Source: Roseateles toxinivorans
GTDB lineage: Bacteria; Pseudomonadota; Gammaproteobacteria; Burkholderiales; Burkholderiaceae_C
Reading direction: 5' to 3'
NCBI RefSeq assembly: GCF_004362525.1
Contig: NZ_SNXS01000004.1
Location: 646,839 to 710,838 of the forward strand
Length of the DNA stretch: 64,000 nt
Positions within the stretch are counted from its first letter, which is position 1. Every line of letters starts with the position of its first letter. Below, one piece after another: positions 41,502 through 49,861 of this stretch. Below the pieces are notes generated by a model. The model was not told the origin of the DNA, did not search any database, and saw nothing but the letters and a program-made list of their open reading frames with translations. The position numbers and the translations under genes were made by a program.

Positions 41502-41786
41502 CTATCGGCCCAGTTTCACGGTTTTGGCCGCCATGGCGAACAGCTCGTCGTACTCGGAGACAAAACTGGCCGCGAGCTTGAGCGAGTATTGGGCGCGTTT
41601 CTGCAGGCCCTTGTAGGCTTGGATTTCGTCCGCCGATGCTGCGGCTGGCGGCTTGGCGTCCATGGCCCGTTCGAGCGCTACGAGCTCGTGCTTGAGGTCG
41701 ATGTATTTGGCCTGCGCCAGCCGCAGCTTCTCGGCATATTTGGCGACGACGGCGAGATGGTCTTCCTTGCTCTCGATATTGCGCAT
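41502..41786 (-). CDS. Small helical protein of unknown function
   Basis: 94 residues starting at ATG 41786 with AGAGG 6 bases upstream. Helical and charged (HLAVVAKYAEKLRLAQAKYIDLKHELVALERAMDAK), with a Pro/Ala linker in the middle and a second helix pair. No known motif. It is paired with the coiled-coil gene downstream, an arrangement like small chaperone pairs. Divergent from the methyltransferase that opens the sugar cluster. Confidence 0.65.
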   Translation of the reverse strand: MRNIESKEDHLAVVAKYAEKLRLAQAKYIDLKHELVALERAMDAKPPAAASADEIQAYKGLQKRAQYSLKLAASFVSEYDELFAMAAKTVKLGR

Positions 41787-41919
41787 GCCTGCCTCTTGCA
41801 ATCGTTTTGAAGCGCGGCCAGCGTATCACGCAGCGCGCGCTTCACAAATAGCGGCCTACCCACCGGTACTTGGCGATTTATCCTCGGCCGGTTTGGGTTC
41901 TACTTGAGGGATGGAAACC

Positions 41920-42843
41920 ATGGGAACACGCATGTCGGCAAGCCAAGATACCCTGAACAAGCTGCTGACGCTGATGGAGGGCTCGGCCCGCTTTGCGCGT
42001 GACAGCGTGAAACGCGCCGCCGCCGAGTTCGGCCCGGCCTGGGAAGACGACTTTGCCGCGATGCTGCAGCGTTTCTATGGCAGCGACGTGGCCCTGCTCG
42101 ATGCCGTCAAGGGCTATGGCTCCTTCGTGATGGACTCGATGCGTCGGCAAAAGCGCTTCGAGCAGGACCTGAGCTACCCGGCCAAGACCTATGCCGAGGC
42201 CGCCGCCGAGGTCTATTACAACGACGACTACATGCGCCGCCAGTACCTGCCCGGCCTGCTGCTGTCGCACTATCTGTGGACGCACCACTACCAGCAGATC
42301 GAGTACTTCAAGGGCTTCTTCCTGCCCTGGCTGCAGCGCCAGCAGGTGAGCGAGTTCGCCGAGGTCGGCGTTGGCACCGGCATCTATTCGCGGCTGGCCC
42401 TGCAGCATCTGCCCGAGTTGCGCGGCGTCGGTTTCGACATCAGCCCGCTGTCGCTGGAGTTCACCGCCGCCCATGTGGCCAGCTTCGGCTTTGCCGGGCG
42501 CTACCAGGCCCGCAAGCAGAACGTGATCGATGAGCCCAGCGCGCAGCGCTTCCGCGCCGTGGTCTGCGTCGAGGTGCTGGAGCATCTGGAAGACCCGGTG
42601 GCCCTGCTGAAGGGCCTGAAGGGCCTGTGCGCCCCCGATGGCAAGCTCTTCGTCACCGCCGCGCTGAACGCCGCCCACGCGGACCACATCTATCTCTACA
42701 GCCACCCGCAACAGGTGCTGGACCAGGTCGAGACCGCCGGCCTGCATCTGGAGCACTGCTTCTTCGCCAATGCCTATGCCCCGGCCAAGCCCGGACTGCC
42801 GGTGCCCTCGGCGCTGGCCATGGTGCTGACGCCCAAGGCCTGA
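41920..42843 (+). CDS. Class I SAM-dependent methyltransferase
   Basis: 307 residues. The SAM-binding motif is EVGVGTGIYSRLAL near residue 150, with the strand-2 end GFDISPLS and the post-motif VVCVEVLEHLEDPV. The first 110 residues are a helical extension. I chose the ATG 9 bases after GAGGG rather than the one three codons earlier, which touches that ribosome binding site. As first gene of the sugar/acyl cluster it could methylate the sugar or its acyl chain, as methyltransferases do in flagellin-glycan islands; the substrate is inferred. Confidence 0.83.
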   Translation: MGTRMSASQDTLNKLLTLMEGSARFARDSVKRAAAEFGPAWEDDFAAMLQRFYGSDVALLDAVKGYGSFVMDSMRRQKRFEQDLSYPAKTYAEAAAEVYYNDDYMRRQYLPGLLLSHYLWTHHYQQIEYFKGFFLPWLQRQQVSEFAEVGVGTGIYSRLALQHLPELRGVGFDISPLSLEFTAAHVASFGFAGRYQARKQNVIDEPSAQRFRAVVCVEVLEHLEDPVALLKGLKGLCAPDGKLFVTAALNAAHADHIYLYSHPQQVLDQVETAGLHLEHCFFANAYAPAKPGLPVPSALAMVLTPKA

Positions 42844-42848
42844 GCACC

Positions 42849-43445
42849 ATGCCCGCCATCCACCTGCACGGCGAGTTCGTCGATCTGATTCCGCTGACGC
42901 CCGAGCACGCGGCCCTGACCTTTGCCTGGCGCCAGGGCGAACGCGCCGCCAATCTGAACCGCGGCGCGGCCAGCGTCGAGCAGCAGGCGGCCTGGATCGC
43001 CTCGCGGCCGGCGGCCGAATACAACTTCATCATCGCCTTGAAGGACGGCCGCCCGGTGGGCATGGTCTCGGTCAGCGGCATCGACACCCTGCACCGCCAC
43101 TGCGAGCCTGGCCGTTTTCTGATCGGCGACGAGGAGGCCGTGCGCGGCATTCCGGCCGCCGTCGAGGCGATGAAGCTGGTCTATCAGCTGGTATTCGACT
43201 CACTCGGCCTGCTGCGCGTCTTCGGTACCATCGCGTCCGACAATCTGCTGATGATGAAGTGGCAGAAGTTTCTGGGCATGAAGGAGGAGGGGCGCCTGCG
43301 CCGCCACTACTTCATCAACGGTCACTACCAGGACGCCGTGCTGTTCGGCATGCTGGAAGACGAGTACCGAGCCCAGGCTCTGCCAAGAATGAATTCGCTG
43401 ATTGCCGCCGGGCGCCCGCGCGACAAGAACCTGAACAAGAACTGA
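42849..43445 (+). CDS. GNAT family N-acyltransferase
   Basis: 198 residues. The GNAT fold is indicated by VDLIPLTPEHAALTFAWR at the start, NFIIALKDGRPVGMVSVSGID and FLIGDEEAVRG for the central strands, and a C-terminal LGLLRVFGTIASDN...KFLGMKEEG that is typical of amino-sugar or ribosomal-protein acetyltransferases. In this setting it is a good candidate to acylate the 3-amino group made by the FdtB-like aminotransferase, perhaps with an acyl chain carried by one of the ACPs. That is inference. Five bases separate it from the methyltransferase gene. Confidence 0.82.
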   Translation: MPAIHLHGEFVDLIPLTPEHAALTFAWRQGERAANLNRGAASVEQQAAWIASRPAAEYNFIIALKDGRPVGMVSVSGIDTLHRHCEPGRFLIGDEEAVRGIPAAVEAMKLVYQLVFDSLGLLRVFGTIASDNLLMMKWQKFLGMKEEGRLRRHYFINGHYQDAVLFGMLEDEYRAQALPRMNSLIAAGRPRDKNLNKN

Positions 43446-43454
43446 GGAACACAG

Positions 43455-43757
43455 ATGAGCAGCAACACCCAAGAAGCCGCCGTGCTGGAAGCGATCTACC
43501 AGGCCCTGCGCACCTTGAACGAGGAGCGCGGCCCCGAGGAGCAGATCGCGATAGGCCCCGACACCTGCCTGTTCGGCGAGGGCTCGGCGCTGGATTCGCT
43601 GTCCCTGGTGTCGGTGATCGTCGATCTGGAGACCTCGGTGTCCGACCAGTTCGGCAAGGCCATCAGCCTGACCGATGACAAGGCGATGAGCCGCGACCCG
43701 GTGCCATTCACCGACGTCGGCGCCCTGAAAACCTACATCCTGGAACTGCTGGCCTGA
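43455..43757 (+). CDS. Acyl carrier protein
   Basis: 100 residues. The phosphopantetheine attachment motif is LDSLSLVSVIVDLE with Ser48, preceded by an acidic helix; the length is somewhat greater than for fatty-acid ACPs (about 78). It is a dedicated carrier rather than the housekeeping AcpP. Its stop codon overlaps the start of the ketoreductase gene (TGATG), so both are coupled. First of two carrier proteins in the cluster. Confidence 0.88.
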   Translation: MSSNTQEAAVLEAIYQALRTLNEERGPEEQIAIGPDTCLFGEGSALDSLSLVSVIVDLETSVSDQFGKAISLTDDKAMSRDPVPFTDVGALKTYILELLA

Positions 43758-44467
43758 TGAAGTATGAAGGGAAGATCGTCCTGGTGACCGGCGCGCGCCG
43801 CGGCGTGGGCCGCTTGCTGGCCGAGCATTTCCTGAATCAGGGCGCCCAGGTCATAGGCTTCAGCCGCCATGAGGATGACGAGGCCCAGCTGCCGGGCTAC
43901 ACGCCGCTGGCCGTCGATGTGGGTGATCCCGAGTCGGTGGCGCGCGGCTTCGAGCAGGTGCGCAAGCAGTTCGGCCGGGTGGACATTGTCATCAACAACG
44001 CCGCTGTCCTGACCTCGCAGTACGCGATGATCATGCCGGCCGGCGCGGCCAAGGGCATGCTGGACGCCAACATCCTGGGCACCTTCCTGGTCTCCCGCGA
44101 GGCGGCCAAGCTGATGCGCAAGAGCAAATGGGGCCGCATCATCAATATCGGATCGATGGCTGCCAGCCTGGAACCGATGGGCGACTCGATCTACGCCGCC
44201 ACCAAGGCCGCGATCGCCACCCTTGCCAATGTGATGGCCAAGGAGTTCGCGGCGCTGAACATCACCTGCAACACGCTGGGCATCACCGCGATCGAGACCG
44301 ACATGCTGGGCCAACTGCCCAAGGACAAGATTGATGCGGTGATCGCCGGCCTGCCGCTGCCCCGCTATGCGACGGCCGAGGACATCTTCAATGTGGTGGA
44401 CTTCTTTGCTTCGGAGCGTAGCGGCTACGTTACCGCGCAGACAGTTTTCCTTGGCGGGGTCAACTGA
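43757..44467 (+). CDS. SDR ketoreductase, FabG-like
   Basis: 236 residues, classical short-chain dehydrogenase. Cofactor loop TGARRGVGR, structural NNAA, and catalytic Ser-Tyr-Lys as INIGSM and YAATK. The C-terminus ends VFLGGVN like FabG proteins. Because it is translationally coupled to an ACP, reduction of a 3-oxoacyl-ACP is the likely reaction. A long non-coding element with two big hairpins follows its stop codon. Confidence 0.9.
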   Translation: MKYEGKIVLVTGARRGVGRLLAEHFLNQGAQVIGFSRHEDDEAQLPGYTPLAVDVGDPESVARGFEQVRKQFGRVDIVINNAAVLTSQYAMIMPAGAAKGMLDANILGTFLVSREAAKLMRKSKWGRIINIGSMAASLEPMGDSIYAATKAAIATLANVMAKEFAALNITCNTLGITAIETDMLGQLPKDKIDAVIAGLPLPRYATAEDIFNVVDFFASERSGYVTAQTVFLGGVN

Positions 44468-44496
44468 GATGAATTCGGGTTGCGGTGTTGCTGCGA

Positions 44497-44759
44497 TGGG
44501 GCGGCAGAGGAAGCGGGGGGCCGGCCACTGCGGGCGGAAGCTTGGGCCGGTCCCTTCGGCCCGACCTCCAGCTTCCTTATGCCCGCCATGGCCGGCCCCC
44601 CACCCCCTCTGCGGAGACGCTGGTGGCCGCTGGCACAACCTCTGCAGCAGGGATGAGGGCGTGCCGGCCGCAGCGGGCATCAAGAAGCCGAAGTCCGGCC
44701 CGTTCAGGGCCGGGCGATGCTTCAGCCCGCAGCGGCCGGCGCGCCCTTGTCCCTGCCGC
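44497..44759. repeat. Double-hairpin intergenic element, copy 1
   Basis: The gap 44468-44809 has no gene. It holds two successive long imperfect inverted repeats. The first runs from GGCAGAGG to CCTCTGC, with GGGGGGCCGGCCA facing TGGCCGGCCCCCC; the second runs from GCAGGGATGAGGGC to GCCCTTGTCCCTGC. A closely similar sequence lies at 49862-50127. Both copies precede a gene of the same cluster. Short open frames inside it are translations of repeat DNA, not genes. Confidence 0.85.
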
Positions 44760-44809
44760 TACACACGTCAAGTGTCGTGCGTCGCACAAGGCGCGGTGGA
44801 GCCACTGCA

Positions 44810-45496
44810 ATGAAGACGGAAGCGGTAGAACTGCTGCTGAACGGCGCGCTGCGCCGCATCACCAACACCGATCTGCACTCCAACACCTATCTGCTGGCCG
44901 ACGCGCAGCAGAGCGGCAGCTGCGTCGTCGTCGATCCGGGCCTGGACCACGAGCGGGTGGCCGAAACAATTGCTGACAGCGGCTGGACGCCCACCGCGAT
45001 TCTGTGCACCCACGGCCATTTCGACCATGTCGGCGGTACGGCCGTGCTGCAGCAGCGTTATGGCATTCCGGTCTATCTGCGCAGCGCTGACCTGAAGCTG
45101 GCCAAGCTGTCGAACTTCATGATGGCGGCCTTCAAGCTGAAGGCCCGCATTGCCTTGCCCGAGTTCACGCTGCTGCCCGATGACGGCGCCGTGGTCGAAG
45201 TGATAGGCCGCCGTTTCACCTTCCATGCCTTGCCCGGCCACACGCCCGGCAGCGCCGGCATTGCCGTTGATGGCCTGCTTTTCTCTGGCGACTCGCTGTA
45301 TGCGCGCCGTACGGCCCTGTCCAAGCTGCCCGGCGAAGACCATGACCAGCTGCGCGCCTCGCTGCGCCAGCTGTTCGGCTGGATCGCTGGCGACGTGCTG
45401 GTGCTGCCCGGTCACGGCGGCACGGCCACCATTGACGAAATCCATGCCGGTAACGAGGCGCTGCGCGCCTTCATGTCGGCTGCAATGCCTGCCTGA
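44810..45496 (+). CDS. MBL-fold metallo-hydrolase (glyoxalase II-like)
   Basis: 228 residues. Metal-binding motif THGHFDHVGG near residue 66-75, later HALPGHTPGS and FSGDSLYAR, and a final LPGHGG. This is the glyoxalase II-type branch of the metallo-beta-lactamase fold, which acts on thioesters. In a cluster with two ACPs it may release or edit acyl chains from a carrier (a thioesterase role); a general hydroxyacyl-glutathione hydrolase-like role is the alternative. Start ATG follows the repeat element; the ribosome binding site is weak. Confidence 0.85.
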   Translation: MKTEAVELLLNGALRRITNTDLHSNTYLLADAQQSGSCVVVDPGLDHERVAETIADSGWTPTAILCTHGHFDHVGGTAVLQQRYGIPVYLRSADLKLAKLSNFMMAAFKLKARIALPEFTLLPDDGAVVEVIGRRFTFHALPGHTPGSAGIAVDGLLFSGDSLYARRTALSKLPGEDHDQLRASLRQLFGWIAGDVLVLPGHGGTATIDEIHAGNEALRAFMSAAMPA

Positions 45497-45501
45497 AATC
45501 T

Positions 45502-46602
45502 ATGACCGTTCTGAATCCTCATCTGCCCGCCGTCTCGATCATCGGCGTCGGTCACCACCTGCCGGCCCAGTTCGAGGACAACGAGAGCCTGTGCCGCAAT
45601 CTGGACGTGACGCCCGAGTGGATCGTCGAGAAAACCGGCATCGAGCGCCGCTACATCGCCGCCCCCGACGACACCGCCTGGGGCTACTCGGTGGCCGCGG
45701 CGCAGCGGGCGCTGGAGATGGCCGGCGTCAGCGCTGAGCAGCTGGGCATGATCATCTGCTGCACCTTCTCGGGCGACTATCAGTTCCCGCCGCTGTCGGC
45801 CAAGGTGGCGCAGCAGCTCGGAGCCAAGAACGCGCAGATCTATGACCTGCAGGCCAATTGCTCGGGCTTCGTCGCCGGGCTGACCAGCGCCTCGGACCGG
45901 ATGCGTGTCGACCCGACGGTGGGTTACACGCTGGTCATCGGCGTCGAGTTCTGCTCGCGCTATATCGACCGCACCGATGCCAACACCGCCATCTACCTCA
46001 GCGATGGCGCCGGTGCCGCGGTGCTGGGTCCCGCCGAGCCGGGGCAGGGCATTCAGGCCTCGGCCTTCCACACCGACCCGTCGAACTACGAGGCGGTGCG
46101 GCTGCGCGGCGGTGGCGCGGCCTTTCCGAACAATGGCCGGCCCTTCGATGCGGCCGTCGATCTGATGGAGATGAACGGCATCGCGACCTGGAAGCAGGCC
46201 ATCACCCATCTGCCGCCGACGATTCGCAAGGCCTGCGCCAAGGCCGGGATCGACGTCAAGGCGCTGGATTTCATGGTCTTCCACCAGGCCAATTTGCGGC
46301 TGATCGAGTATCTGGTGCGCAAGATGGGCTTGGGGCTGGAGAAGACCTATACCAATGTCGCGACGGTCGGCAACAGCGGCTCGGCCTCGTTGGCCATTGC
46401 ACTGAGCGAGGCGGTGAGGGCGGGGCACATCAAGAATGGCGATATGGTGGCGCTGGCCGGCGTGGGTGCCGGATTCAACTTTGCGGCCAGCGTGTGGCGC
46501 TGGACATTGGGAGCGCGGGCCGAGCGCCGGGCCGCTCCCAAGCCGGCCCCCGTCCCCTCGGGGGACCGGCCGATGTACCCATCGGACGAGGGGCCCCTAT
46601 GA
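45502..46602 (+). CDS. 3-oxoacyl-ACP synthase III (FabH-like)
   Basis: 366 residues. The KAS III triad is Cys120 (LQANCSGF), His261 (FHQANLRL) and Asn291 (TVGNSGSAS). It should condense an acyl-CoA or acyl-ACP starter with a malonyl-type extender. The family normally ends soon after VGAGFNFAASVWRW; here about 28 Pro/Arg-rich residues are added, encoded by hairpin-rich DNA. Five bases follow the MBL gene, and its stop overlaps the next start (ATGA). Confidence 0.92.
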   Translation: MTVLNPHLPAVSIIGVGHHLPAQFEDNESLCRNLDVTPEWIVEKTGIERRYIAAPDDTAWGYSVAAAQRALEMAGVSAEQLGMIICCTFSGDYQFPPLSAKVAQQLGAKNAQIYDLQANCSGFVAGLTSASDRMRVDPTVGYTLVIGVEFCSRYIDRTDANTAIYLSDGAGAAVLGPAEPGQGIQASAFHTDPSNYEAVRLRGGGAAFPNNGRPFDAAVDLMEMNGIATWKQAITHLPPTIRKACAKAGIDVKALDFMVFHQANLRLIEYLVRKMGLGLEKTYTNVATVGNSGSASLAIALSEAVRAGHIKNGDMVALAGVGAGFNFAASVWRWTLGARAERRAAPKPAPVPSGDRPMYPSDEGPL

Positions 46603-47801
46603 AAATGAGTGTTTTTGCAGACTTCGACGCAGTCAAAGAGGGCGACCAGCAATCGCTGGTGAAGACCATCACCGAGGCCGACATCCGCCGCTTCGTCGAG
46701 TTGACCGGTGACGACAATCCGCTGCACGTCGATGCCGACTACGCGGCCGAGACCTCGTTCAAGGAAATCGTCGTCCACGGCATGCTCGGCGCCTCGTTCA
46801 TTTCGACGGTGATCGGCACCAAGCTGCCGGGTCCGGGCGCGCTGTGGGTGTCTCAGGCGATGGATTTCAATCTGCCGGTGCGCCTGGGTGACACACTGAC
46901 CGTCACCTGTACGGTGCTGAAGAAGCATGCCCGTGACCGCCTGCTGGAGTTGGACACCCGCATCACCAACCAGCATGGCCAGGTGGTGCTCAGCGGCGGC
47001 GGCAAGGTCAAGCTGCTGGAGCCGCCCAAGCCCAAGGCGGTGGCGGCCGAGGCCAAGCTGAAGGTGGCCATCGTCACCGGCGGTGCCGGCGGCATCGGAC
47101 GGGTGATTTGCGAGAAGCTCGTGGCTGATGGCTTTGCAGTCGTCGTCAACTACCACTCAGCCCAGGAGCGGGCTCAGGCGCTGGTCGCCAAGCTCAAGGA
47201 ATCGGGTGGCCGTGCCGTGGCCGTTCAGGCCGATGTGTCCACCGAGGCTGGCGCGCAGAAGCTGGCGCAGCAGGCGCAGGTCCACTTTGGCGGCGTCACC
47301 GTGCTGGTCAATGCCGCCTCGCCGCGCATCGTCGCGCGCCAGGTCGAGGATCTCGTCTGGAGCGAGGTGCAGCAGCAACTGGACGTGCAACTGAAGAGCG
47401 CCTTGCTGATGATCCAGGCCTGCAAGCCGGCGATGGTGGCCGCCGGCGGCGGGCGCATCATCTCGCTGGGTTCGCAGAGCTGGGACGGCACGCCGGTGGC
47501 GGGCTGGACGGCCTATGCCATTGCCAAGGGCGCGCTGTCCACGCTGACCCGCTATCTGGCGGCTGAACTGGGTCCGCAGGGCATCACCGTCAATCTGGTC
47601 TCGCCGGGCATGACCAATACCGCCTTCATCTCGAACGTGTCCGAGAAGCAGCAGCTGATGGTGGCGCGGCAGACGCCGCTGCGCCGGCTGGCTGAGCCGG
47701 AGGACACGGCTGGTGCGGTGGCCTTTCTGGCCTCGGAGCAGGCGACTTACATCACCGGCCAGAATCTGCGCGTCAACGGTGGGGGATCGATGGCATGGTG
47801 A
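46599..47801 (+). CDS. MaoC hydratase - SDR ketoreductase fusion
   Basis: 400 residues in two domains. Residues about 10-135 are a MaoC/hot-dog (R)-hydratase with ELTGDDNPLHVDADYA, the catalytic Asp-His pair, and VVHGMLGASF. After a Pro/Lys/Ala linker, residues about 150-400 form an SDR with TGGAGGIGR, Ser in ISLGSQS, and YAIAKGA. The protein could therefore reduce a 3-oxoacyl thioester and dehydrate it (or hydrate the enoyl form) on the same chain. Start and stop both overlap neighbours (4 and 7 bases), indicating coupled translation. Confidence 0.9.
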   Translation: MKMSVFADFDAVKEGDQQSLVKTITEADIRRFVELTGDDNPLHVDADYAAETSFKEIVVHGMLGASFISTVIGTKLPGPGALWVSQAMDFNLPVRLGDTLTVTCTVLKKHARDRLLELDTRITNQHGQVVLSGGGKVKLLEPPKPKAVAAEAKLKVAIVTGGAGGIGRVICEKLVADGFAVVVNYHSAQERAQALVAKLKESGGRAVAVQADVSTEAGAQKLAQQAQVHFGGVTVLVNAASPRIVARQVEDLVWSEVQQQLDVQLKSALLMIQACKPAMVAAGGGRIISLGSQSWDGTPVAGWTAYAIAKGALSTLTRYLAAELGPQGITVNLVSPGMTNTAFISNVSEKQQLMVARQTPLRRLAEPEDTAGAVAFLASEQATYITGQNLRVNGGGSMAW

Positions 47802-49579
47802 CCACTGACAAGGATGCGCTGGCCGTGCTGGCCCGCGCCGATGCCGCCATGGTCGAGGTGCTGGGTGCGCTGAAGACACTGGACCAAAGCTCAGCGGTGT
47901 TTCGCACGCTGAAGGTCGGCATCGCCGCCAACGTCACCGTCGATCTGCTGGCCAACTACCTGCGCCGCCACGCCTACTTGGCCGGCGTGCGGCTGGAGGT
48001 GGCCAAGGGCAATTACGACGATCTGGTCGGCGACGTGCAGGCCCATGCTCAGGCCGGCGTGGACCTGCTGCTGATACTGCCGTTCTTCGACAATCTGCAG
48101 CCCGCCTGGGAGACCCAGCTCGAAACGCTGGACGCCGCCACCCGCCAGGCCGCGCAGGCCGACTACCTGAGCCGCCTGCGGCTGGCGCTGCAGTCCGCTC
48201 AGGGTGTGGGCCAGGTCTTGCTGCTGGGTGCCCATCTGTGGAACCCGCAGGTGGCTGATAGCAGCCCGCAGCAACAGGCGCTGGATGCCTTCAACGCCGG
48301 CCTGGCCGAGGCCGCGGCGGCGCATGCCAACACGCGCCTGCTCGAAACGGCAGGTCTGCTGGCGCGCGTCGGCACCCGCCAGGCCTTCGATGCGCGCTTC
48401 TATCTGCGTGCCAAGGCGCCATACACGGCCCCCTTCATCGACCATTTGGCGCGCGAGGTGGCGCTGGCCACCCGCCAGTTCGGCAGCGTCTTTCACAAGG
48501 TGCTGGTGCTCGATGGCGACAACACGCTGTGGGGCGGCATTGTTGGTGAAGACGGTGTCGATGGCGTCAAGCTCGACCCCTACAGCTTCCCGGGCAATGT
48601 GTTCTGGACCGTGCAGCAGCAGCTCAAGGCGCTGGAAGCGCAGGGCGTGCTGCTGTGCCTGAACAGCAAGAACAACGCGGCCGATGTCGAGGAGCTGATG
48701 CGCGAGCATCCGGCCATGGTGCTGAAGGACGGACACATCGTCGCCCGCCGCGTCAACTGGGATGACAAGCCCAGCAATCTGCGCGCGCTGGCCGCAGAGC
48801 TGAATCTGGGCCTGGACAGCTTTGTCTTCATCGACGACTCGGCCTTCGAGATCGAGGCGGTGCGCGAGCAGCTGCCCCAGGTGACGGTATTCCAGGTGCC
48901 CAAGGTGCTGCACGACTACCCGGCCCTGGTGCGGGAGCAGGTGATGCCGCTGTTCCTGGCCGGCGGCGTCAGCGCCGAGAGCCGCTCTAAGACGCAGCAG
49001 TACAAAAGCCTGGCCGAGGCCGCCCAATTGCAGGCCAGCTTCGGCAGCCAGGAGGAGTATCTGCGCTCGCTGGCCCTGAGCATCAGCCTGCAGCGCGACG
49101 CCAGCAGCCAGGTGGCACGCATCACCGAGCTGATCGGCAAGTCCAACCAGTTCAATCTGACGACGACGCGGCTGCAGGCCGGCGACGTGGCCGCGCTGAT
49201 GGAACGGGCAGACGCCACCGTCTACTCGTTCTCGGTCAGCGACCGCCTGGCCGAGCATGGTCTGACCGGCGTGCTGATCACGGTGGACGAGGGCAGTGAC
49301 ACGGTGGTCCACAGCTTTCTGATGAGCTGCCGAGTGATAGGCCGCGGCGTCGAGTTCGCGATCTGGCGGGCGGTGGTGGCCGATGCGCTGGCGCGCGGAA
49401 AGCAGCGCCTGCGAGCCTCTTATCGCAAGACCGCCAAGAACGCGCTCGTGGCAGACTTCTATGACAGGCTGGGCTTGACCCGGACCAATGAGGCGGACGA
49501 CGGCAGTCGTTCATACGAAGCGCCGCTGGCAAACCTCCAGCTGGCCGAGAGTGCTTGGGTGGAGTTGCGCAATGCTTGA
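47795..49579 (+). CDS. FkbH-like HAD-IIIC enzyme
   Basis: 594 residues, the usual length of FkbH-type proteins. An N-terminal SGNH-like region (about 40-220) precedes the HAD domain with LDGDNTLWGG (nucleophile Asp240, Asp242), SKNN as motif II and FIDDSAFE as motif IV; the C-terminal ~150 residues are GNAT-like. Known FkbH proteins dephosphorylate 1,3-bisphosphoglycerate and load the glyceryl unit onto an ACP, and related ones occur in glycan and lipid clusters. The ACP gene that overlaps its 3' end is the natural partner. An alternative GTG start lies one codon downstream. Confidence 0.9.
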   Translation: MVTTDKDALAVLARADAAMVEVLGALKTLDQSSAVFRTLKVGIAANVTVDLLANYLRRHAYLAGVRLEVAKGNYDDLVGDVQAHAQAGVDLLLILPFFDNLQPAWETQLETLDAATRQAAQADYLSRLRLALQSAQGVGQVLLLGAHLWNPQVADSSPQQQALDAFNAGLAEAAAAHANTRLLETAGLLARVGTRQAFDARFYLRAKAPYTAPFIDHLAREVALATRQFGSVFHKVLVLDGDNTLWGGIVGEDGVDGVKLDPYSFPGNVFWTVQQQLKALEAQGVLLCLNSKNNAADVEELMREHPAMVLKDGHIVARRVNWDDKPSNLRALAAELNLGLDSFVFIDDSAFEIEAVREQLPQVTVFQVPKVLHDYPALVREQVMPLFLAGGVSAESRSKTQQYKSLAEAAQLQASFGSQEEYLRSLALSISLQRDASSQVARITELIGKSNQFNLTTTRLQAGDVAALMERADATVYSFSVSDRLAEHGLTGVLITVDEGSDTVVHSFLMSCRVIGRGVEFAIWRAVVADALARGKQRLRASYRKTAKNALVADFYDRLGLTRTNEADDGSRSYEAPLANLQLAESAWVELRNA

Positions 49580-49808
49580 TCGTGGCTTGGTAAAAAAGGT
49601 GATGGCGTCGGTGCTGGAGGTCGATGAGGCCAGCCTGAACGATGACTCCAGCATGGACAATGTGCCGGGCTGGGACTCGCTGAAACAGATGAATCTGGTG
49701 CTGGCGCTGGAGGAGAGCTTTGGCGTCTCCATCCCCGACGAAGACGCGGGCAACGCGACCTCGTACAAGCTGCTGGCCCTTGTGCTCGAAGAGCAGCTTG
49801 CGGGCTGA
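49572..49808 (+). CDS. Acyl carrier protein (partner of the FkbH-like enzyme)
   Basis: 78 residues, ATG overlapping the 3' end of the FkbH-like gene by 8 bases. Phosphopantetheine site GWDSLKQMNLVLALEE with Ser36; the acidic helix II and LEE-SFGVSIPDED are typical of dedicated carriers paired with FkbH-like proteins. It differs clearly from the 100-residue ACP earlier in the cluster, so two separate acyl pools are likely. Confidence 0.92.
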   Translation: MLDRGLVKKVMASVLEVDEASLNDDSSMDNVPGWDSLKQMNLVLALEESFGVSIPDEDAGNATSYKLLALVLEEQLAG

Positions 49809-49861
49809 AGTGGAACTGTTCGGCTCTTCACTGGGTTGCGGTTCTTTGCACTTCGCGGCTG

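Noticed and set aside
49572..49808. Housekeeping acpP
   Set aside because: It overlaps the FkbH-like gene and lacks the fabD-fabG-acpP-fabF context; its length and motif fit a dedicated carrier.
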